64,000 bases of DNA from Micromonospora antibiotica (GCF_017599305.1 NZ_JAGFWR010000016.1:1-64000); one strand, 5' to 3'; counted from the stretch's first letter, positions 1 through 11,012 are shown. A program made the numbers and translations. The notes: generated by a model not told the origin, from the letters alone.

Positions 1-57
1 CGGATGAGCGTCGACAACCTCGCCGACTGGATCGCCACCCGCGGCTACACCTCCTGA
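1..57 (+). CDS. C-terminal end of an unidentified protein (partial)
   Basis: An open frame runs from the window edge to a TGA at 55-57 and gives 18 residues ending in a short hydrophilic tail (..LADWIATRGYTS). It is followed directly by a strong hairpin terminator, which supports it being the true end of a plus-strand gene. Too little is visible to name a family. Confidence 0.6.
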   Translation, partial: RMSVDNLADWIATRGYTS

Positions 58-84
58 CCCGCTACTCACACTGACCTCGGACAC

Positions 85-120
85 CGATCGGGCCGCCCCC
101 ACCCGGGGGCGGCCCGATCG
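85..120. terminator. Bidirectional hairpin terminator
   Basis: Perfect 16-bp GC-rich stem (arms 85-100 and 105-120) around the loop ACCC. It lies between a plus-strand gene ending at 57 and a minus-strand gene ending at 157, so it can serve both. There is no clear T-tract, as is common in actinobacteria. Confidence 0.8.
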
Positions 121-156
121 TCGTCGGTAGGGCCGGCTCCCGCGCCCGGTTGCAGC

Positions 157-813
157 TCAGCGGTCGGTGCCGGCCGCCACCGGTTCGGCCTCGTCGGTGG
201 TCGTCGTCGACTCCAGGCGGCGGGCCCGGCGGCGCAGCCACCAGGTGCTGGCCACCCCGCCGAGTACGGCCAGGACCAGGCCGGCCCAGGAGATGTCCTT
301 GAGCCAGTGCTCGGCCGCCCGGCCCAGGGTGTAGAGCAGGTAGGTGGTGCCGAAGGCCCAGACCAGGCCGCCGGCCGCGTTGGCCACCAGGAACCGCCGG
401 TACGGCACGTGCAGCGCGCCGGCCAGCGGCCCGGCCAGGATGCGCAGCAGGGCGACGAACCGGCCGAAGAACACCGCCCAGACGCCGTGCCGGGCGAAGC
501 TCTGCTCGGCTCGGGCGAGTTGTGCGGGGCCCAGGTGTTTCGGGAAGCGCCGGCCCAGCCGGGCCAGCAGCGGACGGCCACCCCGACGACCCACCGCGTA
601 GCCGACGGAGTCGCCGACGATCGCGCCGAACGCCGCGGCGGTGGCGACCCAGTGCGGCTCGACCACCCCGGTCGCGGCCAGCAGGGCGGAGCTGACCAGC
701 ACGATCTCGCCCGGCAACGGGACACCCATGCTCTCGACGCCGATCACCCCGGCGACGATCAGGTAGACAACCCCCGGGGGAAGCGCTACGAGCCAGTGCT
801 GAACGTCGACCAC
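157..813 (-). CDS. DedA family (SNARE-associated/VTT) membrane protein
   Basis: Predicted integral membrane protein of 218 aa. DedA proteins are linked to undecaprenyl-phosphate or phospholipid recycling and to membrane homeostasis. The hallmarks are visible: an N-terminal hydrophobic segment followed by ESMGVPLPGE, then the GDSVGYAVGRRGG motif, a central FFGRFVALLRILAGPLAG segment with the family-typical arginines, and two further hydrophobic helices before a charged tail. The GTG at 813 is chosen because AAGGGG lies just upstream and DedA homology begins right after it; the open frame continues further upstream but without homology. It appears monocistronic and ends in the terminator at 85-120. 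Confidence 0.88.
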   Translation of the reverse strand: MVDVQHWLVALPPGVVYLIVAGVIGVESMGVPLPGEIVLVSSALLAATGVVEPHWVATAAAFGAIVGDSVGYAVGRRGGRPLLARLGRRFPKHLGPAQLARAEQSFARHGVWAVFFGRFVALLRILAGPLAGALHVPYRRFLVANAAGGLVWAFGTTYLLYTLGRAAEHWLKDISWAGLVLAVLGGVASTWWLRRRARRLESTTTTDEAEPVAAGTDR

Positions 814-890
814 TACGGCACCCCTTCCGACCCGACCTCGAACCCTACCCGCGCCGGACGGGGCGGATGGCCCCTCGCAGCGGGCTGCGG

Positions 891-1376
891 TCAGCGGGGT
901 GTGAGCAGGCCCCGGGCGGTCATGAAGGCGTGCAGCGTCGCGGCGTCCCCGGGGGGCATCAGCCACCGGGGGATCACCGTCGCCGGCATCCGGCCGACGT
1001 ACACGATCCAGAAGTCGTCGGCCTCCCGCACCTGGGCCACCCCGTCCCAGGCGATGCCGCCGGACTCCGAGCCGCTGCGCATCATGATGTTGTCGTCGGT
1101 GATGTCGTAGCCGCCCTCGACCGCGTAGTCGTCGGAGCGGCGTCGGGCCCGCCAGCGCACCCAGGGCGCGTAGAGCATCGACAGCAGCCCGCCCACGAGC
1201 AGCACCAGCCACAGCGACGAGAACCGGCCACCCCGGGAGACGAGCAGCCCGACCGCCCCGGCCGCCGCCAGCGCCGCGCCGATGAGGGTGAACCGGCGCA
1301 GTCGGACGCTGCTGAGCGCGGCGGCCACCCGACCCGGGTAGGCGGGGTCGGCGGGGACGTCGAAACGGATGTGCAC
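891..1376 (-). CDS. PH-like (YcxB-type) domain membrane protein
   Basis: 161 aa with a GTG start. A short hydrophilic N-terminus is followed by two adjacent hydrophobic helices (about residues 30-45 and 53-70), a basic stretch (WRARRRSDD), then a small beta-rich cytosolic domain. That domain contains YDITDDNIMMRSG and the pattern IAWDGVAQVREADDFWIVYVG. This layout matches the YcxB-like C-terminal/bacterial PH domain proteins of actinobacteria, whose function is unknown. The next gene downstream on this strand (DedA) starts 78 bp away, so they may be co-transcribed. Confidence 0.7.
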   Translation of the reverse strand: MHIRFDVPADPAYPGRVAAALSSVRLRRFTLIGAALAAAGAVGLLVSRGGRFSSLWLVLLVGGLLSMLYAPWVRWRARRRSDDYAVEGGYDITDDNIMMRSGSESGGIAWDGVAQVREADDFWIVYVGRMPATVIPRWLMPPGDAATLHAFMTARGLLTPR

Positions 1377-1409
1377 GCGGAAACGATAGTCCGGCGCGGC
1401 GGCGGTGGC

Positions 1410-1844
1410 TCAGTCGAGGCAGAACTCGTTGCCCTCGACGTCCTGCATCACCAGGCACGACTCGTCGTAGCCGTCGGCGGGCATCAGGCGTACCCGGGTC
1501 GCGCCGAGGGCGACCAGCCGGGTGCACTCCGCCTCCAGCGCGGCCAGCCGCTCCGCACCGACCAGGCCGGGGCCGATCCGCACGTCGAGGTGCAGCCGGT
1601 TCTTGACCACCTTGCCCTCGGGCACGCGCTGGAAGAACAGTCGCGGGCCCGCACCGGTGGGGTCGACGCAGGCGAACGCGGAGCCCTGCCGCTCGGGCGG
1701 CAGGGACCTGTCGAACGCGCCCCAGTCGGCGAACCCCGGCGGCGGTGGCGGGACGACGTAACCGAGCACCTCGCACCAGAACCGGGCGACCCGTTCGGGC
1801 TCCGCGCAGTCGAAGGTGACCTGGACCTGCTTGACCGACACCAT
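1410..1844 (-). CDS. VOC family (glyoxalase-like) protein
   Basis: 144 aa. The fold signature of the VOC superfamily is clear: a first beta-alpha-beta module starting VQVTFDCAEPERVARFWCEVLGY, and a second module with NRLHLDVRIG, a long helix AERLAALEAECTRL, and the terminal strand LVMQDVEGNEFCLD. The pattern H..D..E suits a metal or small-molecule site in the glyoxalase/bleomycin-resistance group. The substrate cannot be told. The start is ATG at 1844; the longer upstream frame has no VOC homology and overlaps the neighbouring gene. It pairs with a second VOC gene 37 bp upstream on the same strand, so the two are probably co-transcribed. Confidence 0.82.
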   Translation of the reverse strand: MVSVKQVQVTFDCAEPERVARFWCEVLGYVVPPPPPGFADWGAFDRSLPPERQGSAFACVDPTGAGPRLFFQRVPEGKVVKNRLHLDVRIGPGLVGAERLAALEAECTRLVALGATRVRLMPADGYDESCLVMQDVEGNEFCLD

Positions 1845-1881
1845 CGGCACACCGTAGCGGCCGGGTCCGACACGGTGGCGC

Positions 1882-2274
1882 TCAGCGACCGGGGGCCGCC
1901 GGCCGGGTCGTCCGGTCGGGCAGCGGGGCGACGAACTCCAGCCGGTTGCCGTGCGGGTCGGCGGTGTGGAAGCGGCGCATCCCGGGCAGCTCGTCGTCGT
2001 CACCCCAGGTGACCGGGTGGCCGGCGCGGGTCAGCCGGTCGGCGAGGGCGTCGAGGTCGGGGCGCAGCAGCGCCGGGTGCGCCTTGCGGGCGGGCCGGAA
2101 GTCGTTCTCGACGCCGAGGTGCAGTTCGGCGTCGTACCCGGTGAACCAGCAACCGCCACGGGCGGCGAGGGTCGGGGGTTTGGGTTTCTCGGTCAGGCCG
2201 AGGATGCCCACGTAGAAGGCCCGGGACGAGTCCTCGGCACCGGGCGGGCAGGCGAGCAGCACATGATGGATCAT
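1882..2274 (-). CDS. VOC family (glyoxalase-like) protein
   Basis: 130 aa. It begins MIHHVLLACPPGAEDSSRAFY, the usual first strand and helix of a VOC half-domain, and ends with HTADPHGNRLEFVAPL, the usual DPxGNxxE terminal strand. His near the N-terminus and the DPHGNRLE glutamate are the likely metal or ligand positions. A good ribosome-binding site (GGAGGTGCC on the minus strand) precedes the ATG at 2274. The gene is divergent from acnA, so the 177-bp gap holds both promoters and the AcnR operator. No specific function is inferred. Confidence 0.85.
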   Translation of the reverse strand: MIHHVLLACPPGAEDSSRAFYVGILGLTEKPKPPTLAARGGCWFTGYDAELHLGVENDFRPARKAHPALLRPDLDALADRLTRAGHPVTWGDDDELPGMRRFHTADPHGNRLEFVAPLPDRTTRPAAPGR

Positions 2275-2317
2275 GGTGGCACCTCCTCGTCCCGAACCCT
2301 GGCACGAGGTTGCGTGA

Positions 2318-2344
2318 ATAGCAAGACGGACGTACGGTTTTGTT
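2318..2344. promoter_or_regulatory. Predicted AcnR operator at the acnA promoter
   Basis: The sequence ATAGCAAG-A-CG-G-ACGTACGGTTT matches the site upstream of acnR (11836-11858) at 21 of 23 positions and is an imperfect palindrome centred on ACGTAC. It overlaps a possible -35 (TTGTTG, 2340-2345), with a weak -10 (TAAGTG, 2365-2370) downstream. AcnR is a TetR-type repressor of aconitase in corynebacteria; using this exact sequence as its operator here is inference from the shared motif. Confidence 0.65.
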
Positions 2345-2451
2345 GGAAGACGACGAATCGGCAGTAAGTGTTACCTAACCTGGGCGGCCCTCCGCCTGGT
2401 GCGACAGACTGCTCAGGACTACTCACGGTCGCTGGTGTGAAGGAGTACGAC

Positions 2452-5304
<2,853 letters not shown>

Positions 5305-5317
5305 CGTCGGCGTACGA

Positions 5318-5350
5318 AACGGGCCCCCTCCAGCGTGGAGGGGGCCCGTT
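5318..5350. terminator. Hairpin terminator between acnA and the conservon
   Basis: Perfect 15-bp stem, arms AACGGGCCCCCTCCA and TGGAGGGGGCCCGTT, loop GCG, starting 14 bp after the acnA stop codon. The convergent conservon operon ends at 5422, so the hairpin may act in both directions. Confidence 0.88.
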
Positions 5351-5421
5351 CCCGTCGACGGGGTGGCGTCGGGTTCGCCGTCACCGACGCGACGAGCAGC
5401 AGCGGGAAGGCGCGACCGTCG

Positions 5422-6033
5422 TCAGCGGCCGCCGACCGCGCGCCGCCGGGAGTTCCGGGTCTTCATGGCGTGCTCCAGCAGGGTGATCAGCACGTTGCGG
5501 CTGGACTCCCGCTGCCGGGCGTCGCAGAGCAGCAGCGGCACCTCCGGGTCCAGGTCCAACGCCGTCCGCACCTCGTCGAGGCCGAACCGCCGGGCCCCCT
5601 CGAAACAGTTCACCGCCACCACGAACGGGGTGCCCCGCCCCTCGAAGTAGTCGATCGAGGGGAAGCAGTCGGCCAACCGGCGGGTGTCGGCCAGCACCAC
5701 CGCGCCGAGCGCACCCACCGCCAACTCGTCCCACAGGAACCAGAAGCGGTCCTGACCGGGGGTGCCGAACACGTAGAGCACCAGGTCGTCGCTGATGGTG
5801 ATCCGGCCGAAGTCCATCGCCACCGTGGTGGTGCTCTTACGTTCCACCCCGGACAGGTCGTCGACCCCGATGCCGGTCTCGGTCAGCACCTCCTCGGTAC
5901 GCAGCGGACGGCTCTCACTCACCGCACCGACCAGTGTCGTCTTGCCGGCCCCGAACCCACCCGCCACCAGAACCTTGAGCGCGGTGGGCAGCACCCGTGC
6001 CCCCGCCGGACGTTCAGAGCGCCCGTAGTCCAT
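5422..6033 (-). CDS. Conservon ATP/GTP-binding protein (CvnD-like)
   Basis: 203 aa Ras-like small GTPase, the last gene of a four-gene roadblock conservon. Nucleotide-binding motifs are clear: P-loop GGFGAGKTTLVGA (about 25-37), a G3-like region VFGTPGQDRFWF, VAVNCFEGA in place of NKxD, and a G5-like CDARQRES. In Streptomyces such proteins form a membrane-associated signalling complex with a sensor kinase, a roadblock protein and a DUF742 protein, loosely resembling GPCR-G-protein modules. The start at 6033 overlaps the end of the DUF742 gene by 20 bp, indicating translational coupling. The input signal is unknown. Confidence 0.93.
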   Translation of the reverse strand: MDYGRSERPAGARVLPTALKVLVAGGFGAGKTTLVGAVSESRPLRTEEVLTETGIGVDDLSGVERKSTTTVAMDFGRITISDDLVLYVFGTPGQDRFWFLWDELAVGALGAVVLADTRRLADCFPSIDYFEGRGTPFVVAVNCFEGARRFGLDEVRTALDLDPEVPLLLCDARQRESSRNVLITLLEHAMKTRNSRRRAVGGR

Positions 6034-6400
6034 TGATCACCGCCTCGTAGATGCTCTCGTCGTTGACACCGGCCGGCTCCCGGGGTTCCTGTACCCGGAC
6101 CAGGTCCCGTGCCACCAGGTCACCGAGGAGCACCCGTACGGTGCCCACCGGCAGGTCCAGTCGGGCCGCGACCTCGGCCACCGACTGCATGCGCTGGGTC
6201 AGCGCCACTATCGCCACGTGTTCGGGCCCCAGCCCGGCCTCCTCGACCGCGTTCGTCCGGGTCGCCGTGACCAGCGAGATCAGGTCGAACGAGCCGGCCA
6301 CCGGGCGGGCCCTGCCCCGGGTGACCGCGTACGGGCGGACCACCGGGCCCGCGTGGTCGTCGACCCACTGCTCGTCCGCGGGGTCGCCGTCGGCGGCCAT
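6014..6400 (-). CDS. DUF742 family protein (CvnC-like)
   Basis: 128 aa. The core VVRPYAVTRGRARP, followed by LDLPVGTVRVLLGDLVARDLVRV, is the DUF742 signature; the second part looks like a winged-helix fold. In conservons this protein is the third partner between the roadblock subunit and the GTPase. It starts 5 bp after the roadblock gene ends and overlaps the GTPase gene by 20 bp, so all three are tightly coupled. Its biochemical role is not established. Confidence 0.93.
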   Translation of the reverse strand: MAADGDPADEQWVDDHAGPVVRPYAVTRGRARPVAGSFDLISLVTATRTNAVEEAGLGPEHVAIVALTQRMQSVAEVAARLDLPVGTVRVLLGDLVARDLVRVQEPREPAGVNDESIYEAVINGLRAL

Positions 6401-6405
6401 CGCGG

Positions 6406-6828
6406 TCAGCTCCCACCGGACGACTGGTCGACACCCCGGGCCGGGGACGCCACGTACTTACCCACCCGGGCGACCAGCATCGCCATCTCGTACGCGATCA
6501 GGCCGACGTCGGCGTCGGTGCCGGCGAGCACCGCCAGGCACGCGTTCGGCCCGGCCGCGGTGACGAACAGGAACGAGGACTCCATCTCGATGATGGTCTG
6601 CTGGACCTGCCCGCCGCCGAACCGTTTGCCGGCGCCCCGGGCCAGGCTCTGGATGCCGGCGGCCATCGCGGCGAGGTGTTCCCCGTCGTCGCGGCCCATC
6701 CCCTCGGACGCGGCCATCAGCAGGCCGTCGGTGGAGAGCGCGACGGCGTGCTCGGCCTGCTTCACCCGGCCGACCAGATCGTCCAGCAACCACGTCAGGT
6801 CGGCACCGGATGCCGTCGTCTGCCCCAC
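6406..6828 (-). CDS. Roadblock/LC7 domain protein (CvnB-like)
   Basis: 140 aa. The roadblock fold is recognisable from LTWLLDDLVGRVKQAEHAVALSTDG, LAAMAAGIQSLARGAGKRFGGG and the terminal helix VGLIAYEMAMLVARVG. Roadblock proteins bind small GTPases and modulate their nucleotide cycle, here presumably the CvnD-like partner two genes downstream. The GTG start at 6828 lies 77 bp after the end of the sensor kinase gene, so an internal promoter is possible but a single operon is more likely. Confidence 0.93.
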   Translation of the reverse strand: MGQTTASGADLTWLLDDLVGRVKQAEHAVALSTDGLLMAASEGMGRDDGEHLAAMAAGIQSLARGAGKRFGGGQVQQTIIEMESSFLFVTAAGPNACLAVLAGTDADVGLIAYEMAMLVARVGKYVASPARGVDQSSGGS

Positions 6829-6905
6829 TCGTCGTCCTCTTCCCCGGCGGTTCCGCCGTGCTCGGTTGCCGTGACCCCGTGGACGTCGCGTCCGTCGCGA
6901 CGCCG

Positions 6906-9338
6906 TCAGGTGGCCGGGCGGTCTGCGTCGTCCGACCGGTCACCGCTGCGGGTGCCCTCCGACAGCCGGGCCGCGTCGGTCCGGCCGCGTCGGGTGCCCG
7001 ACTGGTAGGCGCTCATCATCTGGCGCACCTGCTCGGGTGCGCGCCGGACCGCAGCACCGGCCCCGGTCTCCCCACCGGTCGGGGGTTCCCGCAGCTCGGG
7101 CGCCAGGTTCGCCTGTCGTACCCGCACCGGCAGGCCCGCGTCGGTCACCGGCCCCTCCACAGTAGGCGACGGCGGGTCGGCGTCGGCGTCCGCCGTCCGT
7201 GCGTCCCCGGTCACCGCGACGGTCGGGGTGGACGGTCGGGCGACGGTCACCGGAAGACCGGTCGGGACGGTCGGCGCGTGCAGCGCGTCCTGCGCCGGGC
7301 GTCGCTTACGGGACCGGGCCGGCAGGCCCGCCGGGGTCACCGCGTCCGACGGCGGTACGGCCCTCGGGCTCACCGGGGGCCCCGCGTCGGCCGCCGGTGT
7401 GGCCTCGGCGGTGGCCGGGCGTCGGGCGACGACCGGAAGCGCGCCGGACGGGCTCGGGTCCCCCGGCACGACCAACTCCGCCGGGATCAGCACCACGGCG
7501 GTGGTCCCCCCGTAGGCGGACTCCTTGAGCTGCACCTTCACCCCGTGCCGCCCGGTCAGCCGGCTCACCACGTACAGCCCGAGCCGGGCGGCGTCGGCCA
7601 GGTTCAACTCGGACCGGTCCACGATGCGGCGGTTGGCGGCGAGCAGCTCCTCGCCGGTCAGGCCCAGACCACGATCCTCGATCTCGATGGCGAACCCGGC
7701 GGTCACCAGGTGACCCCGCACCTCGACGGTGGTGTTCGGCGGGGAGAAGGACAGGCCGTTCTCGATCAGCTCGGCGAGCAGGTGGATCACGTCACCGACC
7801 GCCCGGCCGGCGAGCGCGACCGGGCCGAGCGGCAGCACGTCCACCCGGGTGTAGTCCTCGACCTCGGCGACCGCGCCGCGCACCACGTCCACCATCGGCA
7901 CGTTGCGTCGCCACGCCCGGCCCGGGGTGGCGCCGGAGAGCACGATGAGGTTCTCCGCGTTGCGCCGCATCCGGGTGGCCAGGTGGTCGACCCGGAACAG
8001 GTCCTCCAGTTCCCCGGCGTCGTGTTCGCGACGTTCCATCGCGTCGAGCAGGGTGAGCTGGCGGTGCACCAGCGCCTGGGTCCGCCGGGCCAGGCTGAGG
8101 AACACCCCCCGGACGTTGCGGCGCAGCTCGGCCTGCTCGACCGCCGTACGGATGGCGGTCTCCTGGACGGCGTTGAAGGCCCGGCCCAGCTGACCGATCT
8201 CGTCGTCGCCGAAGTCCAGCGGCGGGGCCTCGCGGGCCACGTCGACGTCCTCGCCGTGACCGAGGCGGTCCACCACTCCGGGCAGCTGTTCGTGGGCCAG
8301 CCGCAGCGCGGCGTCGCGCAGCCGGGCCAGCTGCCGGACCAGGTGCCGGGCGGTGCTGATCGACACCACGATCGAGGCGATCACGGCGATCAGGCCGAGG
8401 CCGGCGGCGAGCACCAGCCGGACGATGACGCCCACCGCGACCGGGGTGGCCCGGTCGATGAGCGCGTCGCCGACGCTCACCCCGAAGTCCACCTGCGCCT
8501 GCATCGCCGGCCCGACGGTCGACTGCCACTCCTGCTCGGTCAGCGGCAGGGTGGTGCCCGACCGGGCCTGCTGGATCACCCGGTCCTCCAGCAGCCGGAA
8601 CCGGGCCACCGCGTCCGAGCCGGCGAGCTGGTCGTAGCGGACCCGGTCGGCCGGGGACAGCTCGGCGACCGCCTCCGCCGTCTGGTAGCGCTGGGCGCCG
8701 ACCAGTTGGGTGAAGCGGGCGTACTCTTCGCCGGTCATCCGGCCGGCCGCGAGCACGCCGGTGATCAGGGCATCCTGTTGGGAGATCAGCTCCCGCACCT
8801 GGTAGAGGTCGACCAGGGTCTCGCTCTCCGCGGCGATCCGCGTGTCGTCGAGCTGCCCCAGCGAGCCGTACATCCGCAGCACCCCGGCGAGGACCCCGGT
8901 GTACGCGGCGGACGCCTCGGCCCGGGTCATCCCGGCGTCGCGCACCGACTCCCGGATGCCGGTCAGGCCACTCAGGCCGGTCAGCACCTCGTCGACCCGG
9001 CGGCGGGTGTCCTCGCCGGTGGCCAGCTCGGCCTGCCAACTGCCCACCGAGGTGCCGAACTCGTCCGCCACCTGGTCGGTGCGCTGCCACTGGGTGCTCA
9101 ACGCGTCGAGTTGCCGCTGGGCCCGCTCACCCAGGTAGGCGTTGGCGAGCCGCCGCTCCTCCTGGAGCGCGGTGAGCAGCGACTCCCCGGGGTCGGCCAC
9201 CCGGCTGTTGAGGGTCTGCACCCAGAGCAGGTTGAAGCCGTCACCGACGGTCACCCAGGCGGCGAAGGACCAGAGCGCGACGAGGGAGGTGAGCAGGGCC
9301 ACGATCTTGGTACGCAGACGCGTGCTGCCGGAACCCAT
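6906..9338 (-). CDS. Conservon sensor histidine kinase with NIT domain (CvnA-like)
   Basis: 810 aa membrane kinase. Order of parts: TM1 (about 15-37); an extracytoplasmic nitrate/nitrite-sensor (NIT)-like helical domain (about 40-275); TM2 (about 300-325); a HAMP-like linker; a dimerisation helix with DHLATRMRRNAENL; and an ATPase domain with the N box ELIENGLSFSPP and G box DRGLGL. A 200-residue Pro/Ala/Val-rich cytosolic tail follows. The ATG at 9338 is chosen over the upstream GTG because it has GGGGGCGG at good spacing and TM1 follows directly. No response regulator is adjacent; conservon kinases are thought to signal through their GTPase partner. Confidence 0.9.
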   Translation of the reverse strand: MGSGSTRLRTKIVALLTSLVALWSFAAWVTVGDGFNLLWVQTLNSRVADPGESLLTALQEERRLANAYLGERAQRQLDALSTQWQRTDQVADEFGTSVGSWQAELATGEDTRRRVDEVLTGLSGLTGIRESVRDAGMTRAEASAAYTGVLAGVLRMYGSLGQLDDTRIAAESETLVDLYQVRELISQQDALITGVLAAGRMTGEEYARFTQLVGAQRYQTAEAVAELSPADRVRYDQLAGSDAVARFRLLEDRVIQQARSGTTLPLTEQEWQSTVGPAMQAQVDFGVSVGDALIDRATPVAVGVIVRLVLAAGLGLIAVIASIVVSISTARHLVRQLARLRDAALRLAHEQLPGVVDRLGHGEDVDVAREAPPLDFGDDEIGQLGRAFNAVQETAIRTAVEQAELRRNVRGVFLSLARRTQALVHRQLTLLDAMERREHDAGELEDLFRVDHLATRMRRNAENLIVLSGATPGRAWRRNVPMVDVVRGAVAEVEDYTRVDVLPLGPVALAGRAVGDVIHLLAELIENGLSFSPPNTTVEVRGHLVTAGFAIEIEDRGLGLTGEELLAANRRIVDRSELNLADAARLGLYVVSRLTGRHGVKVQLKESAYGGTTAVVLIPAELVVPGDPSPSGALPVVARRPATAEATPAADAGPPVSPRAVPPSDAVTPAGLPARSRKRRPAQDALHAPTVPTGLPVTVARPSTPTVAVTGDARTADADADPPSPTVEGPVTDAGLPVRVRQANLAPELREPPTGGETGAGAAVRRAPEQVRQMMSAYQSGTRRGRTDAARLSEGTRSGDRSDDADRPAT

Positions 9339-9629
9339 CACACCGCCCCCGGGCCGGACCGTGGCCACCGGACGCCCGACGCGTCACGGCACACCTGAAC
9401 CCGGCGCACGCTAGCAGTCGGCACCACCATCGCTCAAGCCATGCTGATCATGGAGGCGGGGCCGGTGCCGCAGGTCCTGGGGCGATGGTGACCACCGTGG
9501 ATGGTGCCGGCACCCCATGAGGCAGCCGACCCGGCGACCACCCGGCGCGGGCCACGGCCGCCTGGCCGCCGGCGGACCGGCCGGCCCCGAACACGGGCGC
9601 GGGCGATCCTGCTGTGCCAGGCTCATGGC

Positions 9630-9878
9630 ATGGACGACAAGACCATCCTGCACCGGATCTCGGAACTGGTCGACGAGGAGCACCGGCTCCGCTCGGCCGC
9701 CCAGGACCACGAATCCGGCACCGACGACGAGGCCAAGGAACACCTGCGCGCGCTGGAGGAGTCGCTGGACCAGTGCTGGGACCTGCTGCGCCGCCGCCGG
9801 GCGGCCCGGGAGGCGCACGGCGACCCGGAGGCCCAGGGGGCCCGACCGGTGTCGGAGGTCGAGCGTTACCTCCAGTGA
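9630..9878 (+). CDS. DUF2630 family protein
   Basis: 82 aa, highly charged, predicted all-helical. It begins MDDKTILHRISELVDEEHRLR and carries a heptad-like helix ending LDQCWDLLRRRRAAREA, typical of DUF2630, a short conserved actinobacterial family of unknown function. No convincing ribosome-binding site precedes the ATG. It is convergent with the RIO kinase gene, with a strong terminator between them. Confidence 0.85.
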   Translation: MDDKTILHRISELVDEEHRLRSAAQDHESGTDDEAKEHLRALEESLDQCWDLLRRRRAAREAHGDPEAQGARPVSEVERYLQ

Positions 9879-9884
9879 CGCCCC

Positions 9885-9919
9885 GACGTCCCGGACGGCC
9901 GGTTGCCGTCCGGGACGTC
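9885..9919. terminator. Bidirectional hairpin terminator
   Basis: Perfect 15-bp stem (arms GACGTCCCGGACGGC and GCCGTCCGGGACGTC) with loop CGGTT. It lies 6 bp after the DUF2630 stop and 6 bp from the stop of the convergent RIO kinase gene, so it should terminate both. Confidence 0.88.
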
Positions 9920-9925
9920 ACCCGT

Positions 9926-10855
9926 TCAGCGCACCCCCGCCTCGCGCAGCAGCAGCTCGGTGAGGGCGGCCGGGTCGGTGTCGGCGGCGGGCAGCCCCCG
10001 GGCGGTGAACCAGGTCGCCACCACCCGCACGTCGCGGGCCAGGAACTCCGGTCCCTGCGGGTTGGCCACCACGTCGACCACCTGCGGCAGGTCGATCATG
10101 ACGAGCCGCCCGGCGTGCACCAGCAGGTTGTACGGCGACAGGTCGCCGTGGGCGTAGCCGGCCCGGGCCAGCACCACCAGGGCGTCCACCAGTTGCTCCC
10201 AGAGGGAGCGCAGCGGGGCCGGGTCGGGGCGTACCTGGGCCAGCCGGGGTGCGGCGGTCCCCTCGTCGGGGTCGCCGACGAACTCCAGCATCAGCTCGGT
10301 GCCGAGCAGCTGCACCGGGTACGGCACGGCGATCCGCCCGGATTCCGCACCGATCTCCCAGAGCCGGGACAGCGCGGCGAACTCGGCCGCCGCCCACTGC
10401 CCGGCGATCATCTGCCGGCCGAACGCCGTCCGGCCGGCCATCGCCCGGTTCTCCCGGGACCGGCGCACCCGGCGTCCCTCCAGGTAGCCGGCGTCGCGGT
10501 GGAAGAGCCGGTGCTGGGCGTCGCGGTACCGCTTGACGGCCAGCAGGCAGGACCGGTCGGTGTCGGGCACCGCCCGGCGGACGAGGTGCACGTCCGCCTC
10601 CTTGCCGGTCTTGAGCACACCGAGTTCGGTGTCCCGGGCGGCCAGCTCGGTGACCAGCCACGGCGGGTGCGGTTCGGGACCGTGCACGGCCTCGTCCCAG
10701 GAGGACCAGTGGTCCTCGGGCTCGGGCTCGGGTTCGTCCTCGGGTGCGGTGCCGGCCGGCTGCCGGCCGTACGTCAGGAAGGTTGTCTCGTCGTCGTCGA
10801 AGCGGCTTCTGCCGCGGCCACGGCGCTGCGGCGCCGGGAGGTCGTGTTCGCGCAC
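9926..10855 (-). CDS. RIO1-family atypical serine kinase
   Basis: 309 aa. Kinase elements are visible: LKTGKEADVHLVRRA (nucleotide-binding loop), LAVKRYRD (catalytic lysine), HGDLSPYNLLVHAG (catalytic loop) and VMIDLPQVVD (the RIO metal-binding loop in place of DFG). RIO kinases act in ribosome maturation in archaea and eukaryotes; the bacterial role is uncertain. An acidic linker (EDEPEPEPEDHWSSWDE) precedes the domain. The GTG at 10855 is the best in-frame start but has a weak ribosome-binding site, whereas an out-of-frame ATG 65 bp upstream has a strong one (see 10774-10920). Confidence 0.85.
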   Translation of the reverse strand: MREHDLPAPQRRGRGRSRFDDDETTFLTYGRQPAGTAPEDEPEPEPEDHWSSWDEAVHGPEPHPPWLVTELAARDTELGVLKTGKEADVHLVRRAVPDTDRSCLLAVKRYRDAQHRLFHRDAGYLEGRRVRRSRENRAMAGRTAFGRQMIAGQWAAAEFAALSRLWEIGAESGRIAVPYPVQLLGTELMLEFVGDPDEGTAAPRLAQVRPDPAPLRSLWEQLVDALVVLARAGYAHGDLSPYNLLVHAGRLVMIDLPQVVDVVANPQGPEFLARDVRVVATWFTARGLPAADTDPAALTELLLREAGVR

Positions 10856-10920
10856 GGTGCTGGTGATCCCTTGGTCGAGGCTGGTGAGGGCAGGTGGTAC
10901 GACCCTGCAAAGACGGCCAT
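10774..10920 (-). CDS. Possible short leader ORF overlapping the RIO kinase start
   Basis: A 48-codon frame starts at an ATG (10920) preceded by GAGAGGAGG at 6-nt spacing, the strongest ribosome-binding site in this stretch. It runs in another frame into the first 27 codons of the RIO kinase gene and stops at 10774. The peptide (MAVFAGSYHLPSPAST..) matches nothing I know. It could be a translated leader that feeds ribosomes to the weak GTG of the kinase gene, or the start of a frameshifted kinase N-terminus. Confidence 0.4.
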   Translation of the reverse strand: MAVFAGSYHLPSPASTKGSPAPCANTTSRRRSAVAAAEAASTTTRQPS

Positions 10921-11012
10921 GACCGACCTCCTCTCCTCGACCGGGCCCCGCCCGGCTGCGCGCTCCCGCGCGGGCCCATGCTGACCGATACCCCGCCCGG
11001 CGCACAACCGGA

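Noticed and set aside
813..1776. N-terminal extension of the DedA frame (to 539 codons)
   Set aside because: The extension is antisense-like Arg/Gly/Pro-rich and overlaps the PH-like and VOC genes. DedA homology begins at the GTG at 813.
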